The notes below the pieces were generated by a model, which worked only from the letters and a program-made list of their open reading frames with translations, made no database searches and had not been told where the DNA came from. Shown one piece after another: positions 6,754-17,179 of a stretch of 64,000 bases of DNA. The first letter of the stretch is position 1. Every line of letters begins with the position of its first letter. This DNA comes from Vibrio sp. YMD68 (GTDB lineage: Bacteria; Pseudomonadota; Gammaproteobacteria; Enterobacterales; Vibrionaceae), in the NCBI RefSeq assembly GCF_029958905.1, contig NZ_CP124614.1, forward strand, positions 682,001-746,000, read 5' to 3'. The position numbers were made by a program, and so were the translations under genes.

Positions 6754-6802
6754 ATACCTGACTAAAATGCTCAAATAATACTTGACCAATTTAGTCGGGT
6801 AT
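6754..6802 (+). promoter_or_regulatory. two tandem IscR type 1 sites in the isc promoter
   Basis: ATACCTGACTAAAATGCTC (from 6754) and ATACTTGACCAATTTAGTCG (from 6778, continuing to 6802) both fit the type 1 IscR consensus, with the second close to the E. coli iscR site. [2Fe-2S]-IscR bound here would repress the operon when iron-sulfur clusters are sufficient. The downstream site overlaps the likely -35 (TTGACC). Confidence 0.85.
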
Positions 6803-6843
6803 GAAAAGATTCATGCCATACAAACGATGTGGATATGAGCAAT

Positions 6844-7350
6844 ATGAGACTGACATCTAAAGGACGATACGCAGTAACAGCCATGTTAGATGTGGCTTTA
6901 CACTCTCAGCAAAACCCAGTGCCCCTCGCTGATATTTCTGAACGACAAGGCATCTCTCTTTCTTATTTAGAGCAGTTATTTTCTAAATTGAGAAAAGCCG
7001 GTTTGGTTGCGAGTGTTCGTGGGCCCGGTGGTGGTTATCGACTTGGTGAAGATGCACATCAAATTGCTATTGGATCGGTTATTTCGGCTGTCGATGAGTC
7101 GGTTGATGCAACGAAATGCAGTGGCAAAGGAGATTGCCAAGGCGGATCTCGATGCCTTACTCACACATTATGGCACGACCTTAGCTCACGTATCAGTGGG
7201 TTTCTAAATAATATTACACTTGGTGAGCTAATGAATGACAGCGAGATAATTGACATCTCTGATCGTCAGGATATTAAATTGGCGATAAATCAAGGGGTAT
7301 CAAAAAAAATGCCTAGCGCTGCTTCTATAAGCGTGAATGTTCGTTCATAA
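6844..7350 (+). CDS. iscR: iron-sulfur cluster assembly regulator IscR
   Basis: A 168-residue Rrf2-family winged-helix regulator. The N-terminus [20 protein letters not shown] is the canonical IscR start, so ATG 6844 is chosen over the in-frame GTG 6829 and ATG 6835. The cluster ligands are visible: Cys residues in [14 protein letters not shown] spaced C-x5-C-x5-C, followed by His in CLTH. IscR senses cluster status, represses its own operon through the two upstream type 1 sites, and controls other genes in its apo form. It is the first gene of the isc operon. Confidence 0.95.
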   Translation: MRLTSKGRYAVTAMLDVALHSQQNPVPLADISERQGISLSYLEQLFSKLRKAGLVASVRGPGGGYRLGEDAHQIAIGSVISAVDESVDATKCSGKGDCQGGSRCLTHTLWHDLSSRISGFLNNITLGELMNDSEIIDISDRQDIKLAINQGVSKKMPSAASISVNVRS

Positions 7351-7377
7351 CGAAATGGTTTTACATTGGAGTAATAA

Positions 7378-8592
7378 ATGAAACTGCCTATTTATTTTGA
7401 TTATTCAGCAACATGTCCCGTAGATCCACGCGTTGCCGAAAAAATGGTTCAGTGCATGACAATTGACGGAAACTTCGGTAATCCTGCTTCTCGTTCACAC
7501 CGATATGGTTGGCAGGCAGAAGAGTCAGTCGACAATGCACGAGAGCAAATCGCAGATTTACTGAATGCAGATCCTCGCGAGATTGTTTTTACCTCGGGAG
7601 CAACAGAATCAGATAACCTTGCTATTAAAGGTGCCGCCCACTTTTATGGTAAAAAAGGTAAGCACGTCATTACCTGTAAAACAGAGCACAAGGCGGTTCT
7701 TGATCCTTGTCGTCAACTTGAGCGTGAAGGCTATGAAGTTACATACCTTGATCCAGAATCGAATGGCATTATTGACCTAAATAAACTTCAAGCAGCAATG
7801 CGTGAAGACACCGTGCTAGTCTCTATCATGCATGTAAACAACGAAATTGGAGTGATTCAAGACATTACTTCAATTGGCGAAATGTGTCGCGAACGCAAGA
7901 TTGTTTTCCACGTTGATGCCGCACAGTCTGTAGGTAAGATTCCTCTTGATGTTCAAGAAATGAAAGTCGATCTGGTTTCACTTTCTGCTCATAAAGCTTA
8001 TGGTCCCAAAGGCATCGGTGCACTTTATGTCAGCCGTAAGCCACGCATTCGCCTTGAGGCACAAATGCACGGTGGTGGTCATGAGCGAGGTTTCCGCTCA
8101 GGAACGCTAGCGACTCATCAAATCGTCGGTATGGGTGAAGCTTTTGCTATTGCGAAGCAAGATATGCAAAAAGACTTTGAACACGCGAAAGCTCTTCGTG
8201 ACCGTTTACTTAATGGCGTTATTGATTTAGAGGCTGTTACAGTTAACGGTGATTTGGACCAACGTGTTCCACATAACCTGAACGTGAGCTTTGCCTTCGT
8301 TGAAGGTGAATCACTGCTTATGTCTCTTAAAGACCTTGCGGTTTCTTCTGGCTCTGCGTGTACATCTGCGAGCTTAGAGCCTTCATACGTTTTACGAGCT
8401 CTCGGCCTCAACGATGAGTTAGCTCATAGCTCAGTTAGATTTTCATTCGGTCGTTTTACAACGGAAGAAGAAGTCGACTACGCAATCGCACAGATTCGCG
8501 TAGCGGTAAACAAATTACGCGACATGTCTCCTCTATGGGATATGTATAAAGAAGGGATTGATTTGGACACTGTTGAGTGGGCTCATCACTAA
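7378..8592 (+). CDS. iscS: cysteine desulfurase IscS
   Basis: A 404-residue PLP enzyme that takes sulfur from cysteine as a persulfide and passes it to IscU and to tRNA thiolation partners. The PLP lysine is Lys206 in [10 protein letters not shown] and the persulfide cysteine is Cys328 in [14 protein letters not shown]. Length is that of IscS in gammaproteobacteria. It starts 28 bases after iscR behind TTGGAG and is cotranscribed with iscU. Confidence 0.98.
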   Translation: MKLPIYFDYSATCPVDPRVAEKMVQCMTIDGNFGNPASRSHRYGWQAEESVDNAREQIADLLNADPREIVFTSGATESDNLAIKGAAHFYGKKGKHVITCKTEHKAVLDPCRQLEREGYEVTYLDPESNGIIDLNKLQAAMREDTVLVSIMHVNNEIGVIQDITSIGEMCRERKIVFHVDAAQSVGKIPLDVQEMKVDLVSLSAHKAYGPKGIGALYVSRKPRIRLEAQMHGGGHERGFRSGTLATHQIVGMGEAFAIAKQDMQKDFEHAKALRDRLLNGVIDLEAVTVNGDLDQRVPHNLNVSFAFVEGESLLMSLKDLAVSSGSACTSASLEPSYVLRALGLNDELAHSSVRFSFGRFTTEEEVDYAIAQIRVAVNKLRDMSPLWDMYKEGIDLDTVEWAHH

Positions 8593-8625
8593 TCTCAGGG
8601 ATGTAGAGGATTCGAGGTAAATATT

Positions 8626-9003
8626 ATGGCTTATAGCGAAAAAGTAATCGATCATTATGAAAACCCACGTAACGTAGGTTCATTTGATAAAGATGATGAA
8701 AATGTGGGTAGTGGCATGGTTGGTGCGCCGGCATGTGGTGACGTAATGAAATTGCAAATTAAGGTGACACCAGAAGGTATTATCGAAGATGCAAAATTTA
8801 AAACGTACGGCTGTGGTAGTGCAATTGCATCAAGCTCACTAGTAACTGAGTGGGTTAAAGGCAAGAGTATTGATGAAGCTGCGGCTATCAAAAACTCTGA
8901 GATCGCTGAAGAGCTCGAGTTACCGCCTGTAAAAGTGCACTGCTCGATTCTTGCAGAAGACGCGATTAAAGCGGCCGTTGCAGATTACAAGAAAAAACGT
9001 TAA
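8626..9003 (+). CDS. iscU: iron-sulfur cluster scaffold IscU
   Basis: A 125-residue scaffold on which [2Fe-2S] and [4Fe-4S] clusters are built. The three cluster cysteines are Cys37 (GAPACGD), Cys63 (YGCGSA) and Cys106 (KVHCSI), and the LPPVK motif recognised by HscA is at 99-103. It sits between iscS, its sulfur donor, and iscA. An RNA hairpin follows directly after its stop. Confidence 0.98.
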   Translation: MAYSEKVIDHYENPRNVGSFDKDDENVGSGMVGAPACGDVMKLQIKVTPEGIIEDAKFKTYGCGSAIASSSLVTEWVKGKSIDEAAAIKNSEIAEELELPPVKVHCSILAEDAIKAAVADYKKKR

Positions 9004-9006
9004 ATA

Positions 9007-9038
9007 TTAGTTGAGGGCGGTATAATGCTCTCAACTAA
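9007..9038 (+). promoter_or_regulatory. hairpin between iscU and iscA
   Basis: TTAGTTGAG (9007-9015) pairs perfectly with CTCAACTAA (9030-9038). No T run follows, so it is not a simple terminator. It could protect the upstream iscRSU message or attenuate expression of the later genes, as differential expression within isc operons is known; this role is inferred. Confidence 0.5.
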
Positions 9039-9070
9039 GTTCTACTATTGATAAAACACAAGGTTGTAGT

Positions 9071-9394
9071 ATGGCCATCACCATGACGGATACGGCAGCA
9101 AGCCGAGTTCAATCATTCTTAGACAACCGCGGTAAAGGCATCGGGTTGCGGCTAGCAGTGAAAACGACAGGCTGTTCAGGTATGGCATATGTACTGGAGT
9201 TTGTAGACGAATTGAATGAAGAAGACCAAGTGTTTCAACACTCCGGTGTAAAGGTCATTATCGATCCTAAAAGCTTGGTCTACTTAGATGGAACTGAACT
9301 TGATTACGTGAAAGAAGGGCTGAACGAAGGTTTCGAGTTTAACAACCCTAACGCTAAAGGCGAATGTGGTTGTGGCGAGAGCTTCAACGTATAG
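9071..9394 (+). CDS. iscA: A-type iron-sulfur carrier IscA
   Basis: A 107-residue HesB/IscA protein that carries and delivers clusters to targets. The conserved cysteines are Cys35 (TTGCSGM), Cys99 and Cys101 (GECGCGESF). It has a 67-base gap from iscU holding a hairpin, and is followed by a second hairpin before hscB. Confidence 0.97.
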   Translation: MAITMTDTAASRVQSFLDNRGKGIGLRLAVKTTGCSGMAYVLEFVDELNEEDQVFQHSGVKVIIDPKSLVYLDGTELDYVKEGLNEGFEFNNPNAKGECGCGESFNV

Positions 9395-9430
9395 TCTTCT
9401 TCAAGCCAATAGCTTCAACATCAAATCAGA

Positions 9431-9455
9431 TAGCTAGGTGGAGTCAGCCTAGCTA
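9431..9455 (+). promoter_or_regulatory. hairpin between iscA and hscB
   Basis: TAGCTAGG and CCTAGCTA form a perfect 8-bp stem with a 9-base loop. No T run follows. It may tune readthrough or RNA stability in the operon; nothing more can be said. Confidence 0.4.
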
Positions 9456-9475
9456 CACCCTAGGATTGAGTTTCC

Positions 9476-9991
9476 ATGAATCATTTTGAATTATTTGGGC
9501 TACCAATTCAGTTTAATCTGGACGGTAGCCTTCTTTCTTCTCAATTTAGAGAACTGCAGAAAAGCTTTCATCCTGACAATTTTGCGACCGCTTCTGAGCG
9601 CGATCGTTTGATGTCAGTGCAAAAGGCCGCGCAGATAAATGACGCATACCAAGTTTTAAAGCACCCTATTTCACGCGCTGAATATCTGTTGATGTTAAAT
9701 GGAGTAGAGCTCGATGGCGAACAAAAGACGATGCAAGACCCGATGTTTCTTATGGAACAGATGGAGCTGCGCGAAGAACTTGGTGATATAGAGTCAGCGA
9801 ATGATGCAGAAGAAAAGCTGTATGATTTTAGTGATAAAATCAGCACGTCGTTTGAAAAGCAACAACGCGAACTTGAAACAGAATTAGCCGCGTCGCATTG
9901 GATGAAAGCCGCAGATTCAGTCAGAAAATTAAAATTCATTGCTAAATTAATCCAACAAATAGAACAAGTCGAAGACAGACTGCTTAGCTAA
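9476..9991 (+). CDS. hscB: J-domain co-chaperone HscB
   Basis: A 171-residue type III J protein. The N-terminal J domain holds the HPD motif (SFHPDNF, about 31-37) that stimulates HscA ATPase; the C-terminal three-helix part (about 90-171) binds IscU. HscB brings loaded IscU to HscA for cluster release. It lies immediately upstream of hscA, 24 bases away. Confidence 0.95.
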   Translation: MNHFELFGLPIQFNLDGSLLSSQFRELQKSFHPDNFATASERDRLMSVQKAAQINDAYQVLKHPISRAEYLLMLNGVELDGEQKTMQDPMFLMEQMELREELGDIESANDAEEKLYDFSDKISTSFEKQQRELETELAASHWMKAADSVRKLKFIAKLIQQIEQVEDRLLS

Positions 9992-10015
9992 TTTAGAACA
10001 ATTAAGGACTCTTCA

Positions 10016-11869
10016 ATGGCACTACTTCAAATTGCCGAACCAGGACAAAGCTCTGCGCCGCATCAGCATAAGTTGGCGGCAGGGATTGATTTAGGTACCA
10101 CCAATTCACTCGTTGCTTCTGTGCGCAGTGGTAAAACTGCCCCTCTTCAAGACGATCAAGGTCGTAGCATTCTCCCTTCGGTAGTGAATTACTCAAACGA
10201 AGAGGCCAAGGTTGGTTACGCGGCTCATGAGTTAGCAGAGCAAGACCCTGAAAATACAATCATCTCCATTAAGCGATTGTTAGGTCGTTCTCTGAAAGAC
10301 ATTCAAAGTCGATATCCTACATTGCCTTACCAGTTTGAAGAAAGTGATAACGGGCTTCCGTTATTGCATACCAAGCATGGTGTTAAAAACCCGATTCAAG
10401 TGTCGGCCGATATTCTAAAAGTCCTAGCCAAACGCGCAGAACAAACACTCGGTGGTGAGCTTGCTGGTGTTGTCATCACTGTCCCAGCTTATTTTGACGA
10501 TGCTCAACGAGCAGGCACAAAAGATGCCGCAAATCTGGCTGGCTTACATGTCTTACGCTTACTCAACGAACCGACAGCCGCCGCACTGGCTTACGGATTA
10601 GATTCAGGTAAAGAAGGGATCATTGCTGTTTATGATTTAGGTGGCGGTACCTTTGATATATCGATACTACGATTGTCGAAAGGCGTGTTTGAAGTCCTAG
10701 CGACGGGTGGGGATTCTGCGCTAGGTGGCGATGATATCGACCATTTAGTCGCTGAACACTTATTGTCACAAATGGATATCTCGACGCCATTAACAGCAGA
10801 GCAGCACCGACAACTTCTCAATGCCGCCACTAAGGCAAAGATAGAGCTGTCAGACAATGACGTGAGTAATATCTCCGTGCTGAACTGGGAAGGTACATTA
10901 ACCCGTCAGGGCTTCAATGATCTTATTACTCCTCTGATTAAGAAAACGTTAATGTCATGCCGACGAGCACTAAAAGATGCGGATGTGTCTGCCAGTGAGG
11001 TTATGGAGGTCGTCATGGTGGGTGGATCTACTCGCACCTTGCACGTTCGTGATTTAGTCGGTGAGTTTTTTGGTCGAACCCCATTAACCGATATTAACCC
11101 TGATGAAGTGGTCGCTATCGGTGCGGCTATTCAAGCTGATGTGTTAGCAGGAAATAAATCTGACTCTGAAACATTATTGCTTGATGTTATTCCATTGTCA
11201 TTGGGTATTGAAACGATGGGAGGGTTAGTTGAAAAGATCATCCCGCGGAATACAACCATACCCGTAGCCAAGGCGCAGGAATTTACCACGTTTAAAGATG
11301 GTCAAACGGCAATGACCGTTCATACCGTGCAAGGTGAACGCGAAATGGTTGACGACTGTCGTTCATTAGCGCGGTTTGCGTTGAAAGGAATACCACCGAT
11401 GACGGCTGGCGCTGCCCATGTTCGTGTGACATACCAAGTGGATGCAGATGGTTTGCTCTCAATAACCGCCATGGAAAAGAGCACAGGTGTCCAGGCTGAA
11501 ATTCAGGTTAAACCCTCTTATGGCTTAAGTGACAACGAAGTGGCTAACATGCTGAAAGATTCGATGACGTATGCCAAGGCGGATATGGATGCACGTTCTC
11601 TTGCTGAGCAGCGTGTTGAAGCGGATCGTGTGATTGAAGGTCTGATCGCAGCGATAGACCTTGATGGTGATGATTTATTAACAGAACAAGAAAAGAATGC
11701 GCTGATTAAAGCGATCGAGTCACTGATTGAGCTTCGCAATGGCGACGATCCTGACGCGATAGAGCAGGGTATCAAACAAACCGATGCCGCAAGCCAAGAT
11801 TTCGCCTCTCGCCGTATGGATAAGTCTATTCGTACTGCGCTGTCTGGCCAGTCAGTTGATGATATTTAA
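10016..11869 (+). CDS. hscA: Hsp70-type chaperone HscA
   Basis: A 617-residue Hsp70 dedicated to iron-sulfur cluster transfer. The ATPase domain shows [12 protein letters not shown] (phosphate 1), [14 protein letters not shown] (phosphate 2) and [10 protein letters not shown] (adenosine); the substrate-binding domain follows from about residue 390 and recognises the LPPVK motif of IscU. It lacks the long acidic C-terminal tail of DnaK, as expected. Cotranscribed with hscB and fdx. Confidence 0.97.
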   Translation: MALLQIAEPGQSSAPHQHKLAAGIDLGTTNSLVASVRSGKTAPLQDDQGRSILPSVVNYSNEEAKVGYAAHELAEQDPENTIISIKRLLGRSLKDIQSRYPTLPYQFEESDNGLPLLHTKHGVKNPIQVSADILKVLAKRAEQTLGGELAGVVITVPAYFDDAQRAGTKDAANLAGLHVLRLLNEPTAAALAYGLDSGKEGIIAVYDLGGGTFDISILRLSKGVFEVLATGGDSALGGDDIDHLVAEHLLSQMDISTPLTAEQHRQLLNAATKAKIELSDNDVSNISVLNWEGTLTRQGFNDLITPLIKKTLMSCRRALKDADVSASEVMEVVMVGGSTRTLHVRDLVGEFFGRTPLTDINPDEVVAIGAAIQADVLAGNKSDSETLLLDVIPLSLGIETMGGLVEKIIPRNTTIPVAKAQEFTTFKDGQTAMTVHTVQGEREMVDDCRSLARFALKGIPPMTAGAAHVRVTYQVDADGLLSITAMEKSTGVQAEIQVKPSYGLSDNEVANMLKDSMTYAKADMDARSLAEQRVEADRVIEGLIAAIDLDGDDLLTEQEKNALIKAIESLIELRNGDDPDAIEQGIKQTDAASQDFASRRMDKSIRTALSGQSVDDI

Positions 11870-11889
11870 CCGTTAGAGAATAGATAAAG

Positions 11890-12228
11890 ATGCCTAAAAT
11901 TATTGTTTTACCTCATGAAGACCTTTGCCCAGAAGGTGCTGTATTAGAAGCCAAATCGGGCGACACTGTTCTTGATGTTGCTTTGAAGAACGGTATCGGT
12001 ATTGAACACGCTTGTGAGAAGTCGTGCGCATGTACAACCTGTCATGTTGTTATTCGTGAAGGTTTTGATTCACTGACTGAAAGTGATGAGCTAGAAGACG
12101 ATATGCTAGATAAGGCTTGGGGATTGGAGATGGAATCTCGTTTAGGCTGCCAAGCAAGAGTCGCCGATACTGATTTAGTGGTGGAAATTCCAAAGTACAC
12201 CTTAAACCTCGCGTCTGAAGATCATTAA
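11890..12228 (+). CDS. fdx: isc-type [2Fe-2S] ferredoxin
   Basis: A 112-residue adrenodoxin-type ferredoxin that donates electrons for cluster assembly on IscU. Cluster cysteines appear in HACEKSCACTTC (42, 48, 51) and RLGCQAR (87), with the extra Cys46 typical of isc ferredoxins. It follows hscA by 21 bases. Confidence 0.96.
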   Translation: MPKIIVLPHEDLCPEGAVLEAKSGDTVLDVALKNGIGIEHACEKSCACTTCHVVIREGFDSLTESDELEDDMLDKAWGLEMESRLGCQARVADTDLVVEIPKYTLNLASEDH

Positions 12229-12267
12229 AACTGAGTCAATAAAGCTTAGCGAAATTAAGGAGCACTT

Positions 12268-12468
12268 ATGAGTTTAAAATGGATTGACTCGCGTGACATC
12301 GCGATTGAACTATGTGATTTGCATCCCGAGACAGACCCACAAACGGTTCGCTTTACCGATTTGCATCGATGGGTTATGGAGCTTGAAGATTTTGATGACG
12401 ACCCTAACCATTCTAACGAAAAAATCTTAGAAGCCATTATGCTGTGCTGGATGGATGAAATCGATTAA
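12268..12468 (+). CDS. iscX: IscX, frataxin-like modulator of the Isc system
   Basis: A 66-residue very acidic protein ([17 protein letters not shown], ending MLCWMDEID) that binds IscS and iron and modulates the rate of cluster assembly. It is the last gene of the isc operon, before a strong terminator. AAGGAG lies seven bases ahead of ATG 12268. Confidence 0.95.
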   Translation: MSLKWIDSRDIAIELCDLHPETDPQTVRFTDLHRWVMELEDFDDDPNHSNEKILEAIMLCWMDEID

Positions 12469-12530
12469 TGGTGTTTTTTCAGGCAAGCTTGGTTTAAAAC
12501 ATTACCTAGTTAACAATTCTAAATAAATAA

Positions 12531-12556
12531 AGCGGACCTCTTGGTCCGTTTTTTTA
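12531..12556 (+). terminator. isc operon terminator
   Basis: CGGACC and GGTCCG form a compact stem with a 4-base loop followed by a run of seven Ts. Confidence 0.9.
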
Positions 12557-12644
12557 TCAAATTGACACTTTCATCCTACATAATGCTAACATTCCTCTGA
12601 TATGAAAAATGGTATTGATTACCTTACAAAAACAAGGAGCAACC

Positions 12645-13940
12645 ATGTCAACACAGATGTCCCTATACATTAGCCATGAACCCGCACAACCCCAATGGGG
12701 CGACAAAGCGATTTTGTCATTCTCAGATAGCGGTGCAACGGTACATACTGGTGAAGGCCATGAATTAGACGTTATTCAACGTGCGGCTCGCAAATTAGAC
12801 TCTCAAGGTGTTAAAGCCGTTTCATTACAAGGAAATGGCTGGGATTTAGAGAAAATCTGGGCTTTTCAGCAAGGTTACAGAAGCGCTAAAAAACTCAATA
12901 GTATCGAGTGGTTGCCATTAGAAGCAGAGCACCAAGCAGAGTTAGAAGCCAGAATTAAAACCTCGGACTGGACTCGTGACATTATCAATAAACCCGCTGA
13001 AGAAGTTGCTCCGAGACAATTAGCAACAATGGCCGCTGAGTTTATTAAGTCTGTCGCTCCGAAAGGGACGGTGACGGTGAAGATAGTCAAAGATAAAGAC
13101 TTGCTTGCGGAAAATTGGCAGGGTATCTATGCAGTAGGAAGAGGCTCGGAACGTACCTCAGCGATGCTGCAACTCGACTATAACCCGACTGGTGATGACA
13201 ATGCGCCGGTATTCGCTTGTCTTGTTGGGAAAGGGATCACATTCGATTCTGGAGGCTATAGCATCAAACCAGGTCAGTTCATGACATCCATGAAAGCGGA
13301 TATGGGGGGCGCTGGAACCATTACAGGTGGCTTAGGCTTAGCCATTCTGCGTGGATTGAACAAACGTGTAAAATTGATTTTATGTTGTGCTGAAAACATG
13401 ATTTCTGGTCGTGCATTAAAGCTGGGCGATGTTATCACCTATAAAAATGGCAAAACGGTCGAGATCATGAATACCGATGCAGAAGGGCGCTTAGTGCTCG
13501 CTGATGGTCTTATGTACGCAAGCGAACAAAACCCAGAACTTATTATCGACTGTGCAACACTGACGGGCGCGGCCAAAAATGCACTAGGAAATGACTATCA
13601 TGCATTATTGAGTTTTGATGATGAGCTTTCCCACCAAGCGTTGACCGCGGCGAATCAAGAAAAAGAAGGATTATGGCCATTGCCATTAGCGGACTTTCAC
13701 CGAGAAATGTTACCTTCAAATTTTGCCGATCTCTCTAATATTAGCACGGGTGATTACTCTCCTGGTGCAAGTACCGCAGCAGCATTCCTGTCTTACTTTG
13801 TTGATGATTATAAAAAAGGTTGGCTGCATTTCGATTGTGCTGGCACTTACCGAAAATCAGCAAGTGATAAGTGGGCTGGGGGCGCAACTGGAATGGGAGT
13901 AAGAACCTTAGCGCGCTTACTGACAGACCAAGCAAAATAA
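12645..13940 (+). CDS. pepB: aminopeptidase B (M17 leucyl aminopeptidase family)
   Basis: A 431-residue cytosolic metallo-aminopeptidase. The M17 signature is read in [15 protein letters not shown] and in [14 protein letters not shown], which hold the metal ligands and catalytic residues. ATG 12645 ([13 protein letters not shown]) is chosen because AAGGAG precedes it; the upstream extension lacks such a signal. The PepB subfamily gene between iscX and ndk is normal for enterobacteria and vibrios. It functions in peptide turnover. Confidence 0.93.
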   Translation: MSTQMSLYISHEPAQPQWGDKAILSFSDSGATVHTGEGHELDVIQRAARKLDSQGVKAVSLQGNGWDLEKIWAFQQGYRSAKKLNSIEWLPLEAEHQAELEARIKTSDWTRDIINKPAEEVAPRQLATMAAEFIKSVAPKGTVTVKIVKDKDLLAENWQGIYAVGRGSERTSAMLQLDYNPTGDDNAPVFACLVGKGITFDSGGYSIKPGQFMTSMKADMGGAGTITGGLGLAILRGLNKRVKLILCCAENMISGRALKLGDVITYKNGKTVEIMNTDAEGRLVLADGLMYASEQNPELIIDCATLTGAAKNALGNDYHALLSFDDELSHQALTAANQEKEGLWPLPLADFHREMLPSNFADLSNISTGDYSPGASTAAAFLSYFVDDYKKGWLHFDCAGTYRKSASDKWAGGATGMGVRTLARLLTDQAK

Positions 13941-14002
13941 TTTATTTTTCAGCCCTATTGGCTGCTTTTAATGACGATATTAATGAAGCACAAGGAAAGA
14001 CT

Positions 14003-14437
14003 ATGTCTCTTGAAAGAACATTCTCGATAATAAAACCAGATGCAGTAGAACGAAACTTAATTGGTGAAATCTATCATCGAATTGAAAAAGCGGGTTTACA
14101 AGTGATTGCCGCAAAAATGGTGCACTTAACGGAAGAGCAAGCGGGTGGTTTTTATGCGGAACATGAAGGTAAGCCTTTTTATGATGCATTAAAAGAATTC
14201 ATGACATCGGGTCCAATCATGGTTCAGGTTTTAGAAGGCGAGAACGCCATCACACGTTACCGTGAACTCATGGGTAAAACCAACCCTGAAGAAGCCGCCT
14301 GTGGCACGATAAGAGCGGATTACGCTATCAGCATGCGTTATAACTCGGTGCATGGTTCAGACAGCTCAGAATCAGCAGCAAGAGAGATTGACTATTTTTT
14401 TCCTGCCTCTGAAATTTGCCCGCGCCCTGTCAAATAA
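14003..14437 (+). CDS. ndk: nucleoside diphosphate kinase
   Basis: A 144-residue enzyme that moves phosphate from ATP to other nucleoside diphosphates through a phosphohistidine. The active-site histidine is in [12 protein letters not shown], with [11 protein letters not shown] at the N-terminus. ATG 14003 has AAGGAAAG upstream. Followed by its own terminator. Confidence 0.97.
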   Translation: MSLERTFSIIKPDAVERNLIGEIYHRIEKAGLQVIAAKMVHLTEEQAGGFYAEHEGKPFYDALKEFMTSGPIMVQVLEGENAITRYRELMGKTNPEEAACGTIRADYAISMRYNSVHGSDSSESAAREIDYFFPASEICPRPVK

Positions 14438-14491
14438 ACGCGTAACCTGGATGAAAAAGCGTTAAGCGAAAAAACACGTTACAAAGTGATT

Positions 14492-14522
14492 TAAGGCTCC
14501 ATTTCGATGGAGTCTTTTTTAT
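14492..14522 (+). terminator. ndk terminator
   Basis: GGCTCCAT and ATGGAGTC pair (one wobble) around TTCG and are followed by six Ts. Confidence 0.85.
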
Positions 14523-14667
14523 ACCCTCCTAAAATTAATGATGGATAAACTTTAACCGCTTTACTATGAATGTCTTAGTAAACACAGGGTTTTACAATGC
14601 TTGTTGATGCAGCATAAAGCCTGTACAATTCGCGCCCTTCATTATTGTTCTGTCATTGAGAGGCATC

Positions 14668-15789
14668 ATGACCAAAGCTAAAACTAATCTACTCGATTTT
14701 GATCGTAAAGGTCTTCGTAAATTTTTCACTGAAGAACTCAATGAAAAGGCTTTTCGAGCAGATCAAGTAATGAAGTGGATGTATCATTTCGGCGTTGATG
14801 ACTTCGAAAAAATGAACAACATCAATAAGAAGTTGCGAGAAAAGCTGCAGCACCGCTGTGAAATTGTTGCTCCTGTGGTTTCTGAAGCTCAGTACTCGAC
14901 AGACGGTACGATAAAATGGGCAATGCGTGTAGGCGATCAAGACGTTGAAACCGTTTATATTCCAGATGGTGAGCGAGCCACGCTATGTGTATCATCACAA
15001 GTGGGGTGTGCGTTGGAGTGTAAATTCTGCTCGACAGCTCAGCAGGGCTTTAACCGTAACCTCAAAGTATCTGAAATTGTAGGTCAAATTTGGCGAGCAG
15101 CAAGAGAGATCGGTCTAGAGAAAGAAACCGGTCGTCGACCAATTACTAACGTTGTTATGATGGGTATGGGTGAACCTCTACTCAACATGAAGAACCTTAT
15201 TCCATCTCTAGAGATTATGCTTGATGATCTCGGTTTTTCACTGTCTAAACGACGTGTGACGGTATCGACGTCGGGTGTGGTTTCTGGCCTTGATCAAATG
15301 ACGGACAACATTGATGTCGCTTTGGCTATTTCTCTGCACGCGCCAAACGATGCATTACGTAGCCAAATTATGCCGATCAATGATCGCTGGGATATTCAAG
15401 ATTTCCTCGCGTCTGTACGTCGTTATATTGCATCTTCAAACGCAAACCGTGGCAAAGTTACTGTTGAGTATGTGTTATTGGATCATGTGAATGACGACAT
15501 GGACCATGCCCGTGAATTGGCCGTATTAATGAAAGATACGCCGTGTAAGATAAACCTGATCCCTTTTAATCCTTATCCTGGTTCGCCATACAAAAAACCA
15601 AGTAATTCTCGTATTGATCGTTTCCAGAAAACATTGATGGAATACAATTACACCGTGACAGTACGAAAAACTCGTGGCGATGATATCGATGCCGCTTGTG
15701 GTCAATTGGTTGGTGATGTTATTGATAGAACTAAACGCACCAAAGCAAAGCTTGCCGTGGGTCAAACTATCCCGACAACATCGGTTTAA
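14668..15789 (+). CDS. rlmN: dual-specificity 23S rRNA/tRNA adenine-C2 methyltransferase RlmN
   Basis: A 373-residue radical-SAM enzyme that methylates C2 of A2503 in 23S rRNA and A37 in some tRNAs. The cluster motif is CALECKFC (Cys114, 118, 121), and the C-terminal methyl-carrier cysteine is in AACGQL. ATG 14668 follows GAGAGG; the longer in-frame TTG start at 14656 is less likely. Upstream of rodZ, as in related genomes. Confidence 0.96.
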   Translation: MTKAKTNLLDFDRKGLRKFFTEELNEKAFRADQVMKWMYHFGVDDFEKMNNINKKLREKLQHRCEIVAPVVSEAQYSTDGTIKWAMRVGDQDVETVYIPDGERATLCVSSQVGCALECKFCSTAQQGFNRNLKVSEIVGQIWRAAREIGLEKETGRRPITNVVMMGMGEPLLNMKNLIPSLEIMLDDLGFSLSKRRVTVSTSGVVSGLDQMTDNIDVALAISLHAPNDALRSQIMPINDRWDIQDFLASVRRYIASSNANRGKVTVEYVLLDHVNDDMDHARELAVLMKDTPCKINLIPFNPYPGSPYKKPSNSRIDRFQKTLMEYNYTVTVRKTRGDDIDAACGQLVGDVIDRTKRTKAKLAVGQTIPTTSV

Positions 15790-15803
15790 TTCAAACAGCA
15801 TCA

Positions 15804-15834
15804 ACAAAGCCAGAGCCTGCTCTGGCTTTGTTGT
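15804..15834 (+). terminator. rlmN terminator
   Basis: CAAAGCCAGAG and CTCTGGCTTTG form an 11-bp stem with a short loop, followed by TTGT. The symmetric A/T flanks would also allow function from the other strand. Confidence 0.8.
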
Positions 15835-16108
15835 ATTCACATTTTGAAATTAAATCCGTTCATATCTTTGTAAGTTTTGTGAAAAACCTTGACCTGTCTG
15901 CGATTTTGGCTTCAAGGACATATTGTTAATCGCCTAATATCTATTAGAATTGCTAATTAGTCTGAAGTTTCAGATTTGATTCATATTTTGGAAAGGTTTT
16001 TGAGGTAAATACCTTGAATTTTTCTATTTTGAGTGAGGTTAGTTCCTCCACAACTATCTGTTTTTGTACATTGAACTGGCCACCAACTATAACGAATAAA
16101 GGCTATCA
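15835..16108 (+). other. non-coding leader before rodZ
   Basis: No gene is credible here. It probably holds the promoter of the rodZ-ispG-hisS-yfgM-bamB group. TTGACC at 15888 could be a -35 box, but no confident -10 was assigned. Confidence 0.4.
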
Positions 16109-17170
16109 GTGAACAAGAACCACCAAACGAGAAGTACATTACTCATGAGTACTGAACAAGATATCGTGACAGAAGAGCCACAAGTGGCAGAAAAAACAAA
16201 AGAAGCGGGTACGCTGCTCAAAGAGCGTCGTATTGAATTAGGTCTGACTCAAAAACAAATCGCTGATCGTTTACGACTTAGATTATCGATCATTGAAGGC
16301 ATTGAAGAGAACCATTTTGAATCAGGCCAAGTGGCGACATTTATCCGCGGCTATCTCCGTTCGTACGCCAAAGCCGTGAACATGGATGAGCAGGTTGTTT
16401 TGGATGCTTTAGCAGATTGTGGTGATGCTCAACCTCAAGAACAGCCGATGATGAGCTTTTCAAGACAAACCAAACGTGAGCGTAACGATAGCCGTATCAT
16501 GATGCTCACATGGGGAATCTTGGCGATAATTATCGCAATTTCTTCGCTCTGGTGGTGGCAAAACCAGCTGCAAGATACATTGGTGGTATCAAGCAGTGAC
16601 GACATCGAAATTGAAGAGCCAATTACCGATATAAACCAACCTACACCCGTTGACACTATTGAGGCTGCTGAAGTCATCGCACTCATGGAGTCACAACAGG
16701 AAAGTACCGCCCTAGAGCAAGAGCTTGTAGAGTCCACTGACACCTCACTTAAAGATGATAACGTTTCAACTTCAGATCAACAGACGAAAGAAAACACGGT
16801 GTTTGACGATGGAATCGAGACTCAAACTCGTGACAATGCCAGTATTCCATCATCTGAAGAGATTGATTCAGGGGTAACGAGCGTTTCAAAGAATGTTGAA
16901 GCAGAGCCTGTTGCTTCTTTTGAATCCGAGTCATTAAAACCTTTGGCGATGACCTTTAGTGCCGATTGCTGGATTCAAGTGAAAGACGCTTCTGGAAAAA
17001 TACTCTCGACAGGGATTAAGAAAGCCGGTCAAACGATTGAGTTGGGTGCCGAATCACCCGTAAATATTATTCTTGGCGCACCTGAAAGCGTTTCAATGAC
17101 ATTTGCGAGTGAACCTGTTGACCTTTCTGGGTATACTTCAGGTAAAGTAGCCAGATTCACCTTACCTTAG
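16109..17170 (+). CDS. rodZ: cytoskeletal bridging protein RodZ
   Basis: A 353-residue protein linking MreB to the cell-wall machinery. An N-terminal XRE-like helix-turn-helix (about 30-110, GTLLKERRIELGLTQKQIAD) is followed by a single membrane span (about 131-149, MMLTWGILAIIIAISSLWW), a long Ser/Thr/Glu-rich periplasmic linker, and a C-terminal beta domain (FSADCWIQVKDASGK). This order is the RodZ architecture. Start: GTG 16109 with AAAGG upstream; ATG 16145 (MSTEQD) is an alternative without a good ribosome-binding site. Confidence 0.88.
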   Translation: MNKNHQTRSTLLMSTEQDIVTEEPQVAEKTKEAGTLLKERRIELGLTQKQIADRLRLRLSIIEGIEENHFESGQVATFIRGYLRSYAKAVNMDEQVVLDALADCGDAQPQEQPMMSFSRQTKRERNDSRIMMLTWGILAIIIAISSLWWWQNQLQDTLVVSSSDDIEIEEPITDINQPTPVDTIEAAEVIALMESQQESTALEQELVESTDTSLKDDNVSTSDQQTKENTVFDDGIETQTRDNASIPSSEEIDSGVTSVSKNVEAEPVASFESESLKPLAMTFSADCWIQVKDASGKILSTGIKKAGQTIELGAESPVNIILGAPESVSMTFASEPVDLSGYTSGKVARFTLP

Positions 17171-17179
17171 AAACTAACT

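Noticed and set aside
16109..17170. rodZ gene considered as a phage-type XRE regulator
   Set aside because: Membrane span, long periplasmic linker and position before ispG identify RodZ.
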